This document shows, in pieces, positions 10,501 to 22,500 of a stretch of 36,391 bases of DNA. Both the position numbers and the translations under genes were made by a program. The DNA lies in contig JAIPMN010000001.1 in assembly GCA_020650975.1 (NCBI GenBank), positions 1 to 36,391 on the forward strand, written 5' to 3'. Within the stretch, counting starts at the first letter, position 1. Every line of letters begins with the position of its first letter. The notes under the pieces were generated by a model. The model did no database searches. It worked only from the letters and a program-made list of their open reading frames with translations, and was not told the origin of the DNA. Origin of the DNA: Apostichopus californicus. Its lineage: Eukaryota > Echinodermata > Holothuroidea > Aspidochirotida > Stichopodidae.

Positions 10501-13500
10501 GTTCCAAGAATAGAATGATACACCACAAGCAACTGGCCTGTAAACCAATTCATGCTATTTTGGGGGGTTACAGGCATGTTATACCACATATCCGACATAC
10601 CTTCACTTTGTAAAAGTCTTCTGGTTTAAATACGTTCGGTGAGCAGCCACACCAGTCAACGATGTGTTTGTACTGACACTGGCATCCGAGTTTCCTCTTC
10701 CAGTTGGTGATATGAAGGTTGTTATCAATCATGGTCTCACAGTGTTCACTGTTTACCAGGACCAGATGGAAAAAGGACTGAAGAAAGAAAATATGAAAAA
10801 GAAAATATCAATCAAATAAATAAAACAAAAATTTCTGAAAAAAAAAAAACAGATAAGAAGGAAGAGCTGGCAATGTTTGGAATGAAATCACCTCTTTATT
10901 GATACTCTTACCACAGATGGTCAGAAAGGAGGGAGACATTCATCATCATATCCTTAACAGCTCTGTATGACCTTTGACATCTGAGCAATCCAACCTAAAA
11001 CTTTTATGAACATGACTTTTGATGTTCATCTTGTAGACCAGTAACATTTGAAGGAATGTTTAAGGCAGTTCACATTGAGTCCCCCTTTTCTTCACTCCAC
11101 CCCCCCCCCCCCCTCTTTTCCATCTTATCCCCAAATAATTGTTATATTTTGTCTATACTTTGCTTGTAGGAGTACCAATTACTCTTTACTGGTGCAGGCA
11201 TAATTGGTGCCATTTTTACCCACCTCTCTCCCATTGCACACCACCCATCCTTAGCATTGCTAAATGATTGCCTACACTTACCAACTTATCAAGCATAGTA
11301 TTACATTTGATGGCCACTGTACATGTTAAGGGAACTGAGGACAATATTATGTTGACTTTGATACAGTGTATAGTTACCTCTGATTAGAACCAATGAAAAT
11401 CTGCAATAAAACTGCAAAGTGAGCAGTCAACTTCAACTAGTCAACTTTGACTGTGTAATGACCAGTCAACTTTAACTGTGTAGTGAACCCTCAACTTTGA
11501 CTTCTGTTTAGTGAGCTGTCAAATGTGACTGTGTAGTGAGTGTAGTGAGTCCACAAGATACACATCCTACATAAACTAACTATCAACAACCACACCTGCA
11601 GGTCCAGGAGATAAACATCCTACGTAAACTGTCTACAATCACATCAGAAGGTCCACAAGATAAACATCCTACATAAACTAACCAGTCAACATTTACATCT
11701 GCAGAAGGTCTGTCTGTAAGTCCACAGGATACATATCCAACATGAACTAACTAGTGAACATTCACCCCTGACTGATCGGTAACTCCTGTGCATGTTACAT
11801 GATCCTTAGAGACTTAAAGAAGTGTGTTTGCTGTCTGTAGGACACCATTAATGCCCACAAAGATTCAGCAGCAAACAATCACCCGAGCAGAGTGCCTTAA
11901 ACTGTACTGATTATTCATCTCTGTGCATGTTACATGATCCTTAGAGACTTAAAGAAGTGTGTCTGCTGGTCTGTAGGACACGATTAACACCCACAGCAAA
12001 CAATCACTTGAGCAGAGAGCCTTAAACTGTACTGATTATTCATAGCTCTGTGCATGATACATGAATCTAATAAACTAAACAGATACTTGACACAGCAGGT
12101 CTACGGACACAAGTCCTAGACACCATTACGTTACAAACATTGCATTCACCTCTGCAGGAAGCAAGCTGTACTTGAACATTTCTTTCAGTCCATTGACCAT
12201 GGTATTGTTGGCTGTTAGCAGGTACTGGCAATATTCTCTATTCAGGGCAAACCAATCAGAACCTCCATCATACACGATGCCTTCTGGAAGTTTACGGTCT
12301 CCGATCCTCCACATGTGATTGTCACATTCAATGAAGGTTCTGTCCAGACCCTGTTTCTTTATAAATCGGCTGTGAAATGGGGAAAACATATCGACACTAT
12401 AACAATTCCTGCACAAGAAAAATATGACATTGCTATTTTTAAGAATTTTTGTTTAATGCTCACCTGAAATTTGAAAGGGCTTAATTAAACGAATATAAAC
12501 GTATTGACTTCTGAATATTGGCGTTCCCCCCCCCCCCCCAAAAAAAAAGCATTTATTGAAACTTACTCTCAAGGCAACACTACTTTATTACAATTCGTCA
12601 ATAGTAATTAAGATATGATGTGTGTACTGGTTTACCAAGGAGGTCAATGGGTTAAAGTCCTGTATGCTTTCATCACTCAGACAGAATAATAGCATCATAA
12701 CAATACATTGATGTAGTAGTTTATTCTCCAAGTTACACTATATTGTCTTGTTGCCATAACAACTCACTCTCTGAAGAAGTGGGTATGCAGGTCAGGTCAA
12801 CAGACACAAATCCAAGAAGAAAGGTTTATATCGTGAGCAGCCACCTCCACAGGGAGCAGGCTGTACTTGAACATCTTTTTAGTCCCAATCTGAATTTTAC
12901 CATAACAAACCAATGTAACTTGTCCGCAGAAATGTCAAATTATTAATCGAAAACCGTGTGGTTATGGACACATTGTTACAGAGAGAAAGAAGAAAAATTA
13001 AAAGTAAAGCAAAATCACAATTTTACAGACGGTAGTAAGAGGGATGTTAGTGAAATGGTTTATATGGGGATTCAATCGAACCAAATCTGTGGACAAATCT
13101 GATTTAAATATGAATAAAAAAAATAAAATATGTCTTGAGGTAAAAGGTTTGTCCATACTTTAAAAAAATACAAAAATATATATATTTTGAAAAATATCTC
13201 ACCATAAGAAAAAGGTGGGGGGGGGGGGGGAGGGTGAGAGAAGAAAACAAAATGGCAGGAGAAAATGAGAAAAAGTGCAAAAAAACAATACAAAATTATT
13301 GTAATACTGCCAAAAACCTATTGCTAATGAAACAAAGTACAGAGTCCTTTTCAACGACCCCAGGCACACCTCCCACCCGTAAGCTCCTCTCTGTAATGTG
13401 TGACCAGCCCTCAACACTTAGTAACACCCAGAGGTGGTCTTGAAATTTGACAAAAGTCTTTGTTTCAGTTTCATGGTGCATAATGTTACAATATTATAAG

Positions 13501-16500
13501 GTTCTCTGGACCAAACTGAGAGGATTTGAAAACCTTGCGGGACCACAGAAAATTTGCCCACACTTTGCCCATGTTTGGTCTAGACCAGGGGTGGGCAACC
13601 TACGGTCCGCGGGCCACATGGGCTCGCCAGTGATTTTTTTTGCGGCCCGTGAGATGTCTCAAGAAAAAGAAAAAAAATCAATCTATTTTACATCATCACA
13701 AAAAACCAGCTAGCTGCTTAGAATTGATGGGCACTAATGATGCTATCAGGTAGGCCTATTATCCCCATTAATTATCAACTGTACTGTATTGACATTATGT
13801 TTTTGTGGATACAGATTAAGTACACACACCTATTGCTTGAAAGGTTTGAAATCAACAGCAGGTCATTGGTTAGGTGCGGCCCAGTCAATTTTTCTCTCCT
13901 TTATCTGGCCCATTCATCCAAAAAGGTGTCTAGACCTACTGAACATCCATACTAGATTTATCTAACACCCTAGCCTACATTGACGACGTTATTGTCATGT
14001 ACTGTACATATTGAGATAAATATTCCAGTGTGTGTCACCTTTGTGGCTACATGGAAAAACTTCACAGAGAAAACATGGAACATGATAACTTGAGTAAATC
14101 TGGCAGAAATAATAAAGTTGAGAAAATGAAAGCAGTGAATTCAGTTCCAAAACAGTGCATAAAAACAAGGAAAACACATTGTGCATTTTAAGTACATGTA
14201 GTACTTGTCAATAGATATAACTGGAGACAGACATGTTGAACAAGATGAAACAAAAACTGCACAGCAACTTAATTCCTGGTTGCTAAGGCCAGCAGAGGAT
14301 TTAAAAATATAAAAAAATATATAGAAAAATTATTGTGCTGTGTGTGAAATCTTTATTCACAAGAAAAATATTTACCTTCTATTTCAGTCGCACAAGATGA
14401 AGAATACAGGGAAAAAAAAATTAGATTGAGATGAAAATTTTGGGAAATATGATTTTGAACTATGACCTTATTTCCCAGGAATGAAAAGGTTATAGATAAA
14501 CAAGTTGTTGTGACTTGTTAAAAGAGCCAATTTCATCACTTCATTTATTATAACCCATCACAAATGAAATATTGAGGAGGTGGTGATCTGACAGTTTTCT
14601 CCTTACGAGCAGATGACCAGATCTTTCGTCCTCAGTTAGCCATTTATTTTGGTAAAAATTTGTCTTACAGTTTTCATAAACGTCTACAAATTCCAATGTT
14701 GGAGAAGTGGGGGGGGGGGATTTGGGAGGATGAGGGAGAAAATATGGTGTGTGGGGGAGGAGGGGGTGGGGGGAGAAAATCAACTGCGATGAATTTCTCC
14801 AGTGATATGATTAAAAATTAAAAATGGTTAGTTTGACCTTACATGGAAACATCCGAAACAAGTAACAATGAAATGTCTGGGATAGGCTGTTCTGAGTTGT
14901 TCAGTTTGAGATCTTTACTCATTTCACAATCCAAGAACCAGCTCATACAATCAAAATGAGTATGAACACTACTGTATGTCATATCATTAACTAAACACTA
15001 ACTAAACACTGAATGAGCACTAACTTAACACTACTTTCAAATTCTGACATGATTTGGCCAGGTGTGCTACCATGTATAATTCTATGGGGGGGAGGGATTT
15101 AGCCCCTCAGAATAAAAATCAAGGGGGGGGGTTGACCCCTTTCCCCAAATGGCAAACAGACTCAATACAAAAATCACATTGTACAGTACATACAGATACA
15201 ACATCTTCTTCAACATTTTTTCAAAAGTTGGAAGGAGCAAGGGAAAGGGGATATGGCTATTAAACCAGTACTTTACACACAGCTAGTAATTGACACACGG
15301 CTACCATTTTCACATCTTCACCAGGCCATGGTGCCGCCACATGTGGCCGTTTAAACACCATCCAATACTGGTCTGACTCCTGTCCCCAACCCCCCCCCCC
15401 TCCCCTCCTTCCCCAAACACTCAGAGTCACTGAATCTACCTAGAAATGTCCACAGAAGAAGAAGCAACAGGATTGACAAAGTTAGGCCAAAGCTTCAGCA
15501 GTTTTCCAATGAAAATGCCATCATCAGAGTATTGAAATAAATGTTTAATAGTGATAATAATAATAACTAAGATTTATTATGCGCTAATTATAAACAAAAT
15601 AGTTGTCAAAAGCACGGTACATATATAGTTTGAATAGAAAGAAAAGCAAAAACAATAATGCAACGATGAAAAAGACAGAATAACATCTTGAATTGGTTTT
15701 AAGGGTTAATTGCTGGTCTATCAGAAGTAGCCGGATGGTTGTATTCTTGATTGTGGAGTATCCGACTATCTAACTTTGTCTCAAATTATGACATATCTCA
15801 AAATGCAGCTTGAACTAGTGACACATGCACTGTACTTTTGAAACAATGATATATGTAAATATATTAAGAAAGAATGATAAGAGAAATACAAGTAAAAGAA
15901 GGAAAATCAAATAAATCAAAGAACAATCAGAAAATGTTTAAGTTTGATTATGGATGCTGCTGAGTGCATGTTGACATACATACATAGTTTAAACAATGAG
16001 GGAAAGATAAAAACACCCACCTGCTTTCATCCCTGCCATGAGACTTGAGGAAATTGTTCTGTCGATAATGACCTAGGAATTTCACCAGCTGAGCATTCGT
16101 CCTAGAAGAAATAAAATCAAAGATGGATAGAAGATGTCAAGTGATTAACTCCTTGATATCTCTTCTCAGTTTGAAATGTGAAAGATAAGAAGCCTACTCA
16201 ATTGATTTAAATAGGTGATCTCTTCATTCCATTGTCTCTAGGGACGAACGGAAATTGTTAAATATTAGGAAGGGGTGGGCAGACCCGAGTATCACCTCAT
16301 TATTTTGTGTCAAATGACGGGGTAAATAATCAGCGACTGTGATGTACACACAGTCAGCCGTAATGGCAAACAGCCAATTGGAAAGCAGTAAAATGATACA
16401 TACATCAAAAAGTACAATCAGGGTCAAATTTATAGGGAGAGCTTTCAGAAAAGGTCACCCAGGTCTTAATGAGTACAGACGGAACTGTTGCATTGTGTTA

Positions 16501-19500
16501 TGATGTTTGTCGTGATGGGGGGGGGGGGAGGTGGGGGGGGAAGATAATAAAATATCTGTGAGCCAAAATTCACTCCCAGCTACATGTAGACAATAGTTAA
16601 TTGCAAAAATGATTCCAAGATGCTGGAAGATTTCCACCTTCTAAGTACTATTCCCTCCAACTTAGCATCTAGTTTAACAGTGACTGGGTAGTAAATCCTA
16701 GTTTCAGACATTACAGTCTGCTGGAAACTCATGTCAGGCTACCCTCTTGAGTACCCCCCCCCCTTCCCCACTGCCCTCCCACCCTACCTTTTTAGAATAA
16801 CCTATAAACAAACATAGAAGATTCAGATATGCTTCCTTTTGTTTTATAATAACGACAGACTAATTCTGGCATTACACAAATTATAATACTACAGTAGTTC
16901 CTATTTTATAAGCATGCCAAATGTAAATGTTTATGTTCTCCCATCGTTGGCAAAAACTAACCTCCCAGACCAAGCCTCTGGTTAATTTTACAATTGGTGA
17001 ATAGTAAAACAGTGAGGGGAAGTCTGAGATCAGTAATTGGGGACTACGTATGTACCGGAAGAGATTACAATCTTCTTTAATCATTACTTTGTTCATTTGT
17101 CCTTGAACATGGATTTCAATTCAAACAGTCCATGTACTCTGAATTCAGGACTATGTGGAGGTAAAGGCTATTCCTTTGTGTACTTTTTACTTAAATCCCA
17201 TTACGATGAATAACCAGTACAGTATGTAGAGAATGATAAAAAAAAGGACAATTATTTGCTGCGAAAAAAAAACACTTGAAGAAATAACATGTGTATGAAA
17301 ACTTTTTTTCTACCATGTAGAGTATAACATTTGAGGCAATGAAAGTTGCTATCAGAGTGTGGGCTTTACCTACAATCCTTGGTAACAAATATATTTGCAG
17401 TGAACATTTCAAAAAAGTATGAAAATCTCTTTAAGTGCTGGGATTATTGGCATTCTTCATTGCAGCATACACTCAACAGATAGATTCTAGTGTTTTTGTC
17501 AAAGAATCCTAAAATGGCTGACAGTCTTGAAGCATAACACAATCTCTCAATGCCAAATTAAAGTTAATAGAGCAAAGGATTAGTGGTCAGGGTACATTCA
17601 ATATATATACTTATATTCACAAACAAACACACAGCAGAACACTTAAACACACAGACAACAACAGATCATGTCAGAGTACTTCAAAACTATGCAGTGAACA
17701 CAAACTATGCAGGATTATAGTCTCATATCAGAGAGAAATAAATGAGATTTTGAGTTGATTTGTTCCCAATTTAAAATTTGTAAGCAATGGTGAAATACCA
17801 TCCTGACTCTCAAACAAGAATAATTGGTCAAAACTGGTCTATATACAGTACAGTTCTGAGGAAACATAACTTGCCAAGAAGACTAAAAACTTGAGAACAC
17901 AAGAAAGAATTGCATCTGAAGATTCTTCTAACCCCATTACAATGCCACTGATTACCTTACTGTTATAAGTTTAACTTCAGGTAGTCACTGAAGATTTCAC
18001 GCTATGCCAGTTAGTGTTTGCTTGGGCTCGCAAATGGCATCAAATTCAAAAAAATATCTCAAACGGTTTTGACCAAAATGTTTATCATAACCGTATAGGA
18101 TAATATCACATACTGAGCTATGAATGACTAACTTGATGTGCATCTATAAGTTGGCCTGAACTTTCGATCCTAGCAGGATCTTCTTTAAAGGCTAAATGAC
18201 AAGTAACAGTAACAGAAGGGACAAAAACACGCACAGAATACAGACAGGTTAAATGAGCATGGTGAACACAAAGAGATAGATGTAAGGGGATTAGTAGACA
18301 AGGGATGGAGAGAAGAAAGAGAGTGACCAACAGGGGAAGAGGAGAGGTGTTAGCAGTTTGCTAACAATTTTATTTTATTTTGATGTGCATCTCTTAGTAG
18401 TTTGATCGATAATAGATCATATTGTAAAGCATTATATGTAAAATTCACTTGGTCAGGTGGTACTTGGTATAATCGGTACCTGGATCAACTAGTATAAAAT
18501 CTGTTACATTTGATGGAAACAAGTTACCAAAATATAAAAAATGCTCCTTAAAAGTTATACAGCAAAACTGTATCACGCCAGATTCACTGTTTTACGGTTG
18601 TGTTTCCTGATCTGGCAATCATAAGTTTCTTTAGCCATTGAATGGAGACCGGAAACCAACAAACCTATCATACATACCAAAACAATCTTTACTGTATCGA
18701 TGCAAGCTAGATATCGAAAAACCCTCCAGAGATGGAAGCGATACTCAAATAAATACTCCATAAATGATTTCTAATTACAAACATTTGATACATTTGTTGA
18801 AAAGAGTCTTTGTAAATTTTCTGAATAATTACTGATGTATTTGAACCCCGCAGCGATAAATCATCGCTCTTACTCGACGGTCAACGTATTCTTAGAAGAG
18901 TAAACGAGACGTCAGGCGCATGCATCCTGTTTCAGTGACTTCAGAGCGTTCAGTTACTTCATGATTAAATTTACCAGAGAATGAAAACTCATTTTTAGGG
19001 AGAATAGATTTCATTTCAAGTTTTGAGTGATTTGCTTTGAAACTGATTGAAACATGTTATATTAGTAATGAAAATTCTGTTGGAACACAAGGGAGACAAA
19101 TCATACCCCCTCCCTTCCCTGCCCTCAAAAAAATGTTCCAAATTATAGAGAAGGCTACCTTCTGTCAAATATTCAGTCAGCTCTATGGAATGGTAATGAA
19201 AAGTTATAAAGGGACACAGTTTTGAACCTGAATAGGAAAATAGGTTCAACCAGATGGTAACATTGAGGAGCGTGTAATAAGTGTTATTAATCGGCCAGTT
19301 AAATTTGGAGGAAAGTTGAATTGAACAAAAGCCTCAAACCTTTAAAAGAGGTAAGATCATAGAGTTCAAAGTTTAACACTTTATTATAAAGTTTGGTTGA
19401 AAATTATAGTACAACAATAATGCAGAGACAGGTGAGTGACTTGGTCTGTGTGATAGAGATAACTGTCAGGGATAACCTCCACCCCCCCCCCATCCCCCTC

Positions 19501-22500
19501 ATTCCCACCAGCCTCTACAGCGATGAGACACAAACCCTACCATCATTAATGGTCTGTGATAGAGAGATATATCTGTCATGAACCACTTCCCAAAACAGCT
19601 AAGAAAAATCTTATTCTGTTTGGGAATTATCACAAATTTAAAGCGTTTTTTTTCCACACACAAGCAGAAGACTTGATCAAGTCTAAAATACAATATCATT
19701 GTGCTTAATTTTGTTGTTCACTTTCTTCTTTCATTACAATGTATGTATTCTGTATATGGAGATTGGTCTTGCACTGATGCTGAACCAGAAATCATAAAAC
19801 TTACTGGTTTAGATATTTACGAGTGACTAGCTTACCTGTCTCCTCACAACAGGTTGTGAGAGACAAGTAAGCGAGGAGCGAAGTAAATATGTAGAACCTC
19901 TTAACATGACATAATAGTGACACTGGTTTCAGTGTCAATACTTCTTAACATGATATACCATGAATAATTAGAAAGGAAAAACAAAGAGAAAGTACATGGT
20001 TTGAGATCCTAGTGGTATTATGACATCACAGATTTACAAAATGACAGCTGCAGGAACAATTATTAAACTAGGATATCTCCCAAACGAAACAAGATTTTTC
20101 TTAGCTGTTTTGGGGGAGTTGTTCTTCACAAAGACGGTTGGGTTTATGTTCCCTTTTAATGATTATAAATGTGGCAATGACATCAAATTGTATTATCACA
20201 ATTTACTGTCTGGGAGGGTGATAATTTCTCATGAAATCAGGAATCATTTAATAATCTAAACAGATATGGCACCGTACTTAATTTAATATATTACATACTG
20301 ATGCATGATGGGATAAATTCATGTTATCCTCACACCAGTAGAGCTTCCTTTTCTGTAAATAAAATCACCTCACCATCTTTCAAATCTTAAAATATTTATA
20401 CCGCTATGGCGCTACGTTACCCATCCTGTCAAAATCAATTTCATCATACACAGTTTAGCAGTATTTCCAGCTGAAGCTATTAAAGAAAGGCAAACAAAAT
20501 GGTCACCTGGGATGAATTTTCACTTTTCCCATTACAATCATCTATGACTTGAACTTTTCAGTAACATCAAATGCCAAAATAAAATGGAAATTTGTTAAAC
20601 ACAACTTCCATATTTAGCATGCTCAACAGACAGGAATCTATAACACTGTTGGATCATATATGACATAGTTAGAGAATTTCCAACATAGTTGTTATTGGTA
20701 TCATTTTAAAGCTGGAAATTTGGCTTAATCAGAAAAAAACAAGGGTTACCTTTAAGACATTTTCAACGAAAATTTGTTTATTGTGCTATTTTGTTTGCTG
20801 TGACTGAAACAGAACCATTGATATGATTGCTATTGTAACAGCCATGTTAGTGTACTTTGAGTTCTATGTTTCGTAGCAGTCTTTCTGCTCGAACATTCCG
20901 ACATGATACAACCAGCTAGGGAATTGCTGCATCGTGACTGTATCTACGAATTAAACACTAAACTGTAACATGCTAAGTACTGATGAAGCATACAGGACAC
21001 AATCCTGAGGGTCTCACGCTCCCTGTAAAAGTAAAATTTCCCCATACCCATTGCTTCCATAAATATTACAAGACCAAAGCTTAGAACCATTGGCCAAATA
21101 GATTTGCAGAGAACAGAGTACATGCAACAACTTATCCAGTATCGCATGGTAAAATGCACTGTAAAATGCACAGCAAAAAGGGGCAGAGTGCTATAGAACT
21201 ACAGAGAGCAGTTTTTGTGCATAGAGGAAATATCAGGGATGTGCTCAGGAATATTTGAGTGCCGGGAGGGTTTGTGCGGTAGTGTGATCCACATTCTGGG
21301 GGAGGGGTCTAAAGGGGTGGGGTGTCCCCCTCCCCTTTGGAAATTTTTTGCAATTATGCTTAGATGGCAAAATGGTGCTATCTTTTTGCTACCCTGGAGC
21401 TAACTTCTGTGCCAAGTATTCCCCCAAAGTTTGGTAATGGCAAAAAAAGTTGTTAAATTAATCATCAAACATAGTGCCAGGTAGAAATGTATAAAATACT
21501 GTTTGTACTGAGCGGCATTCGGAACTGCCAGGGCAGCCACCCACAGCGCCGCGCCCGCCATGAGCACATCCCTGAAATATAAAGTATCTTTAATATATAA
21601 GCTTAGACAAAGTTCCTAGCCTTTTAACACTGCTACACAGAATTTGAACACTAACTTATTCCCTGTGCAAGGAAATGTCATTAAATGTCAGTCATTGTTG
21701 TAATGACAACTGAACCATAACCAATGTATACTGGAAGTTGTCTGTAGCTTTTGACATGTATACAGTAGAGAAAACATAAGTCATTTATCTCTGCCAGTTT
21801 GAACCCTTTTAAGAACTAAGACAACAGGTTGAGCCATCACTTACAGCTCACATCATAACTAACTACTAACTTAAACTTTACAGCTTGTTTAATTATTTCT
21901 AGCCAAACTTCAAATGCCATTTTCACCCATAATTGTCAAGCTCTTGAAAATTTATACAGTAACCTATTCTTAAATTTGACCAAATAGATGTACAGTCTAA
22001 ATATGTCAGATTAGCCAGGGGGAGGAAACCCTAAAGTGGTAAATAGATATCTTTAACGGATAAACAAATGAACATATAGGGAATTGCAATGCTAAGCAAA
22101 ATGTAAAAGGTTGATCGTCAAGCAGCCAGGTGAACTTGTCACCGGTATTAATCAGGTATGAACAGGAAACATTAAACTTTTCTTGCTAACAACTAATTCA
22201 ATACGGAACCTTCCGATAAAAGTATGTCTTTTGCATACATTTGTGAAGTCTGTTCAATATTGTTCAGTATGGCAATATTGAACAATCATATGTCTTCTAT
22301 CTAACACAATATGATTGGACCAGGCATGTCAAGTCCTACCTGCCGAGGGCCTGGAGCTCCTTATCCAAATTTTCCGGCTACCAAATTCAACGGCTGAATA
22401 GCCTGTCTTTCTACAAACATTCCAACACTATCCACACTGTAAAAGTTGTGATCATACATTGCTGACTGTGGTCTGCCCCCCCCCCTCCCAGCTCCCTACC

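Larger units (their letters stand above)
10778..12149 (-). other. XYLT intron 4, rich in minisatellites
   Basis: This 1372-bp intron has a C14 run at 11100-11113. Its exon-4-proximal half (11418-12125) is almost entirely tandem repeats of three kinds, listed separately. Confidence 0.85.
12370..16020 (-). other. XYLT intron 3
   Basis: This 3651-bp intron contains the exon-4 relic (12845-12889), a C15/A9 junction at 12525-12548, a G14 run at 13217-13230, the hAT remnant at 13586-13927, further G/C runs near 14709, 15121 and 15390, and a SINE-like stretch from 15550. I see no independent gene. Confidence 0.8.
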
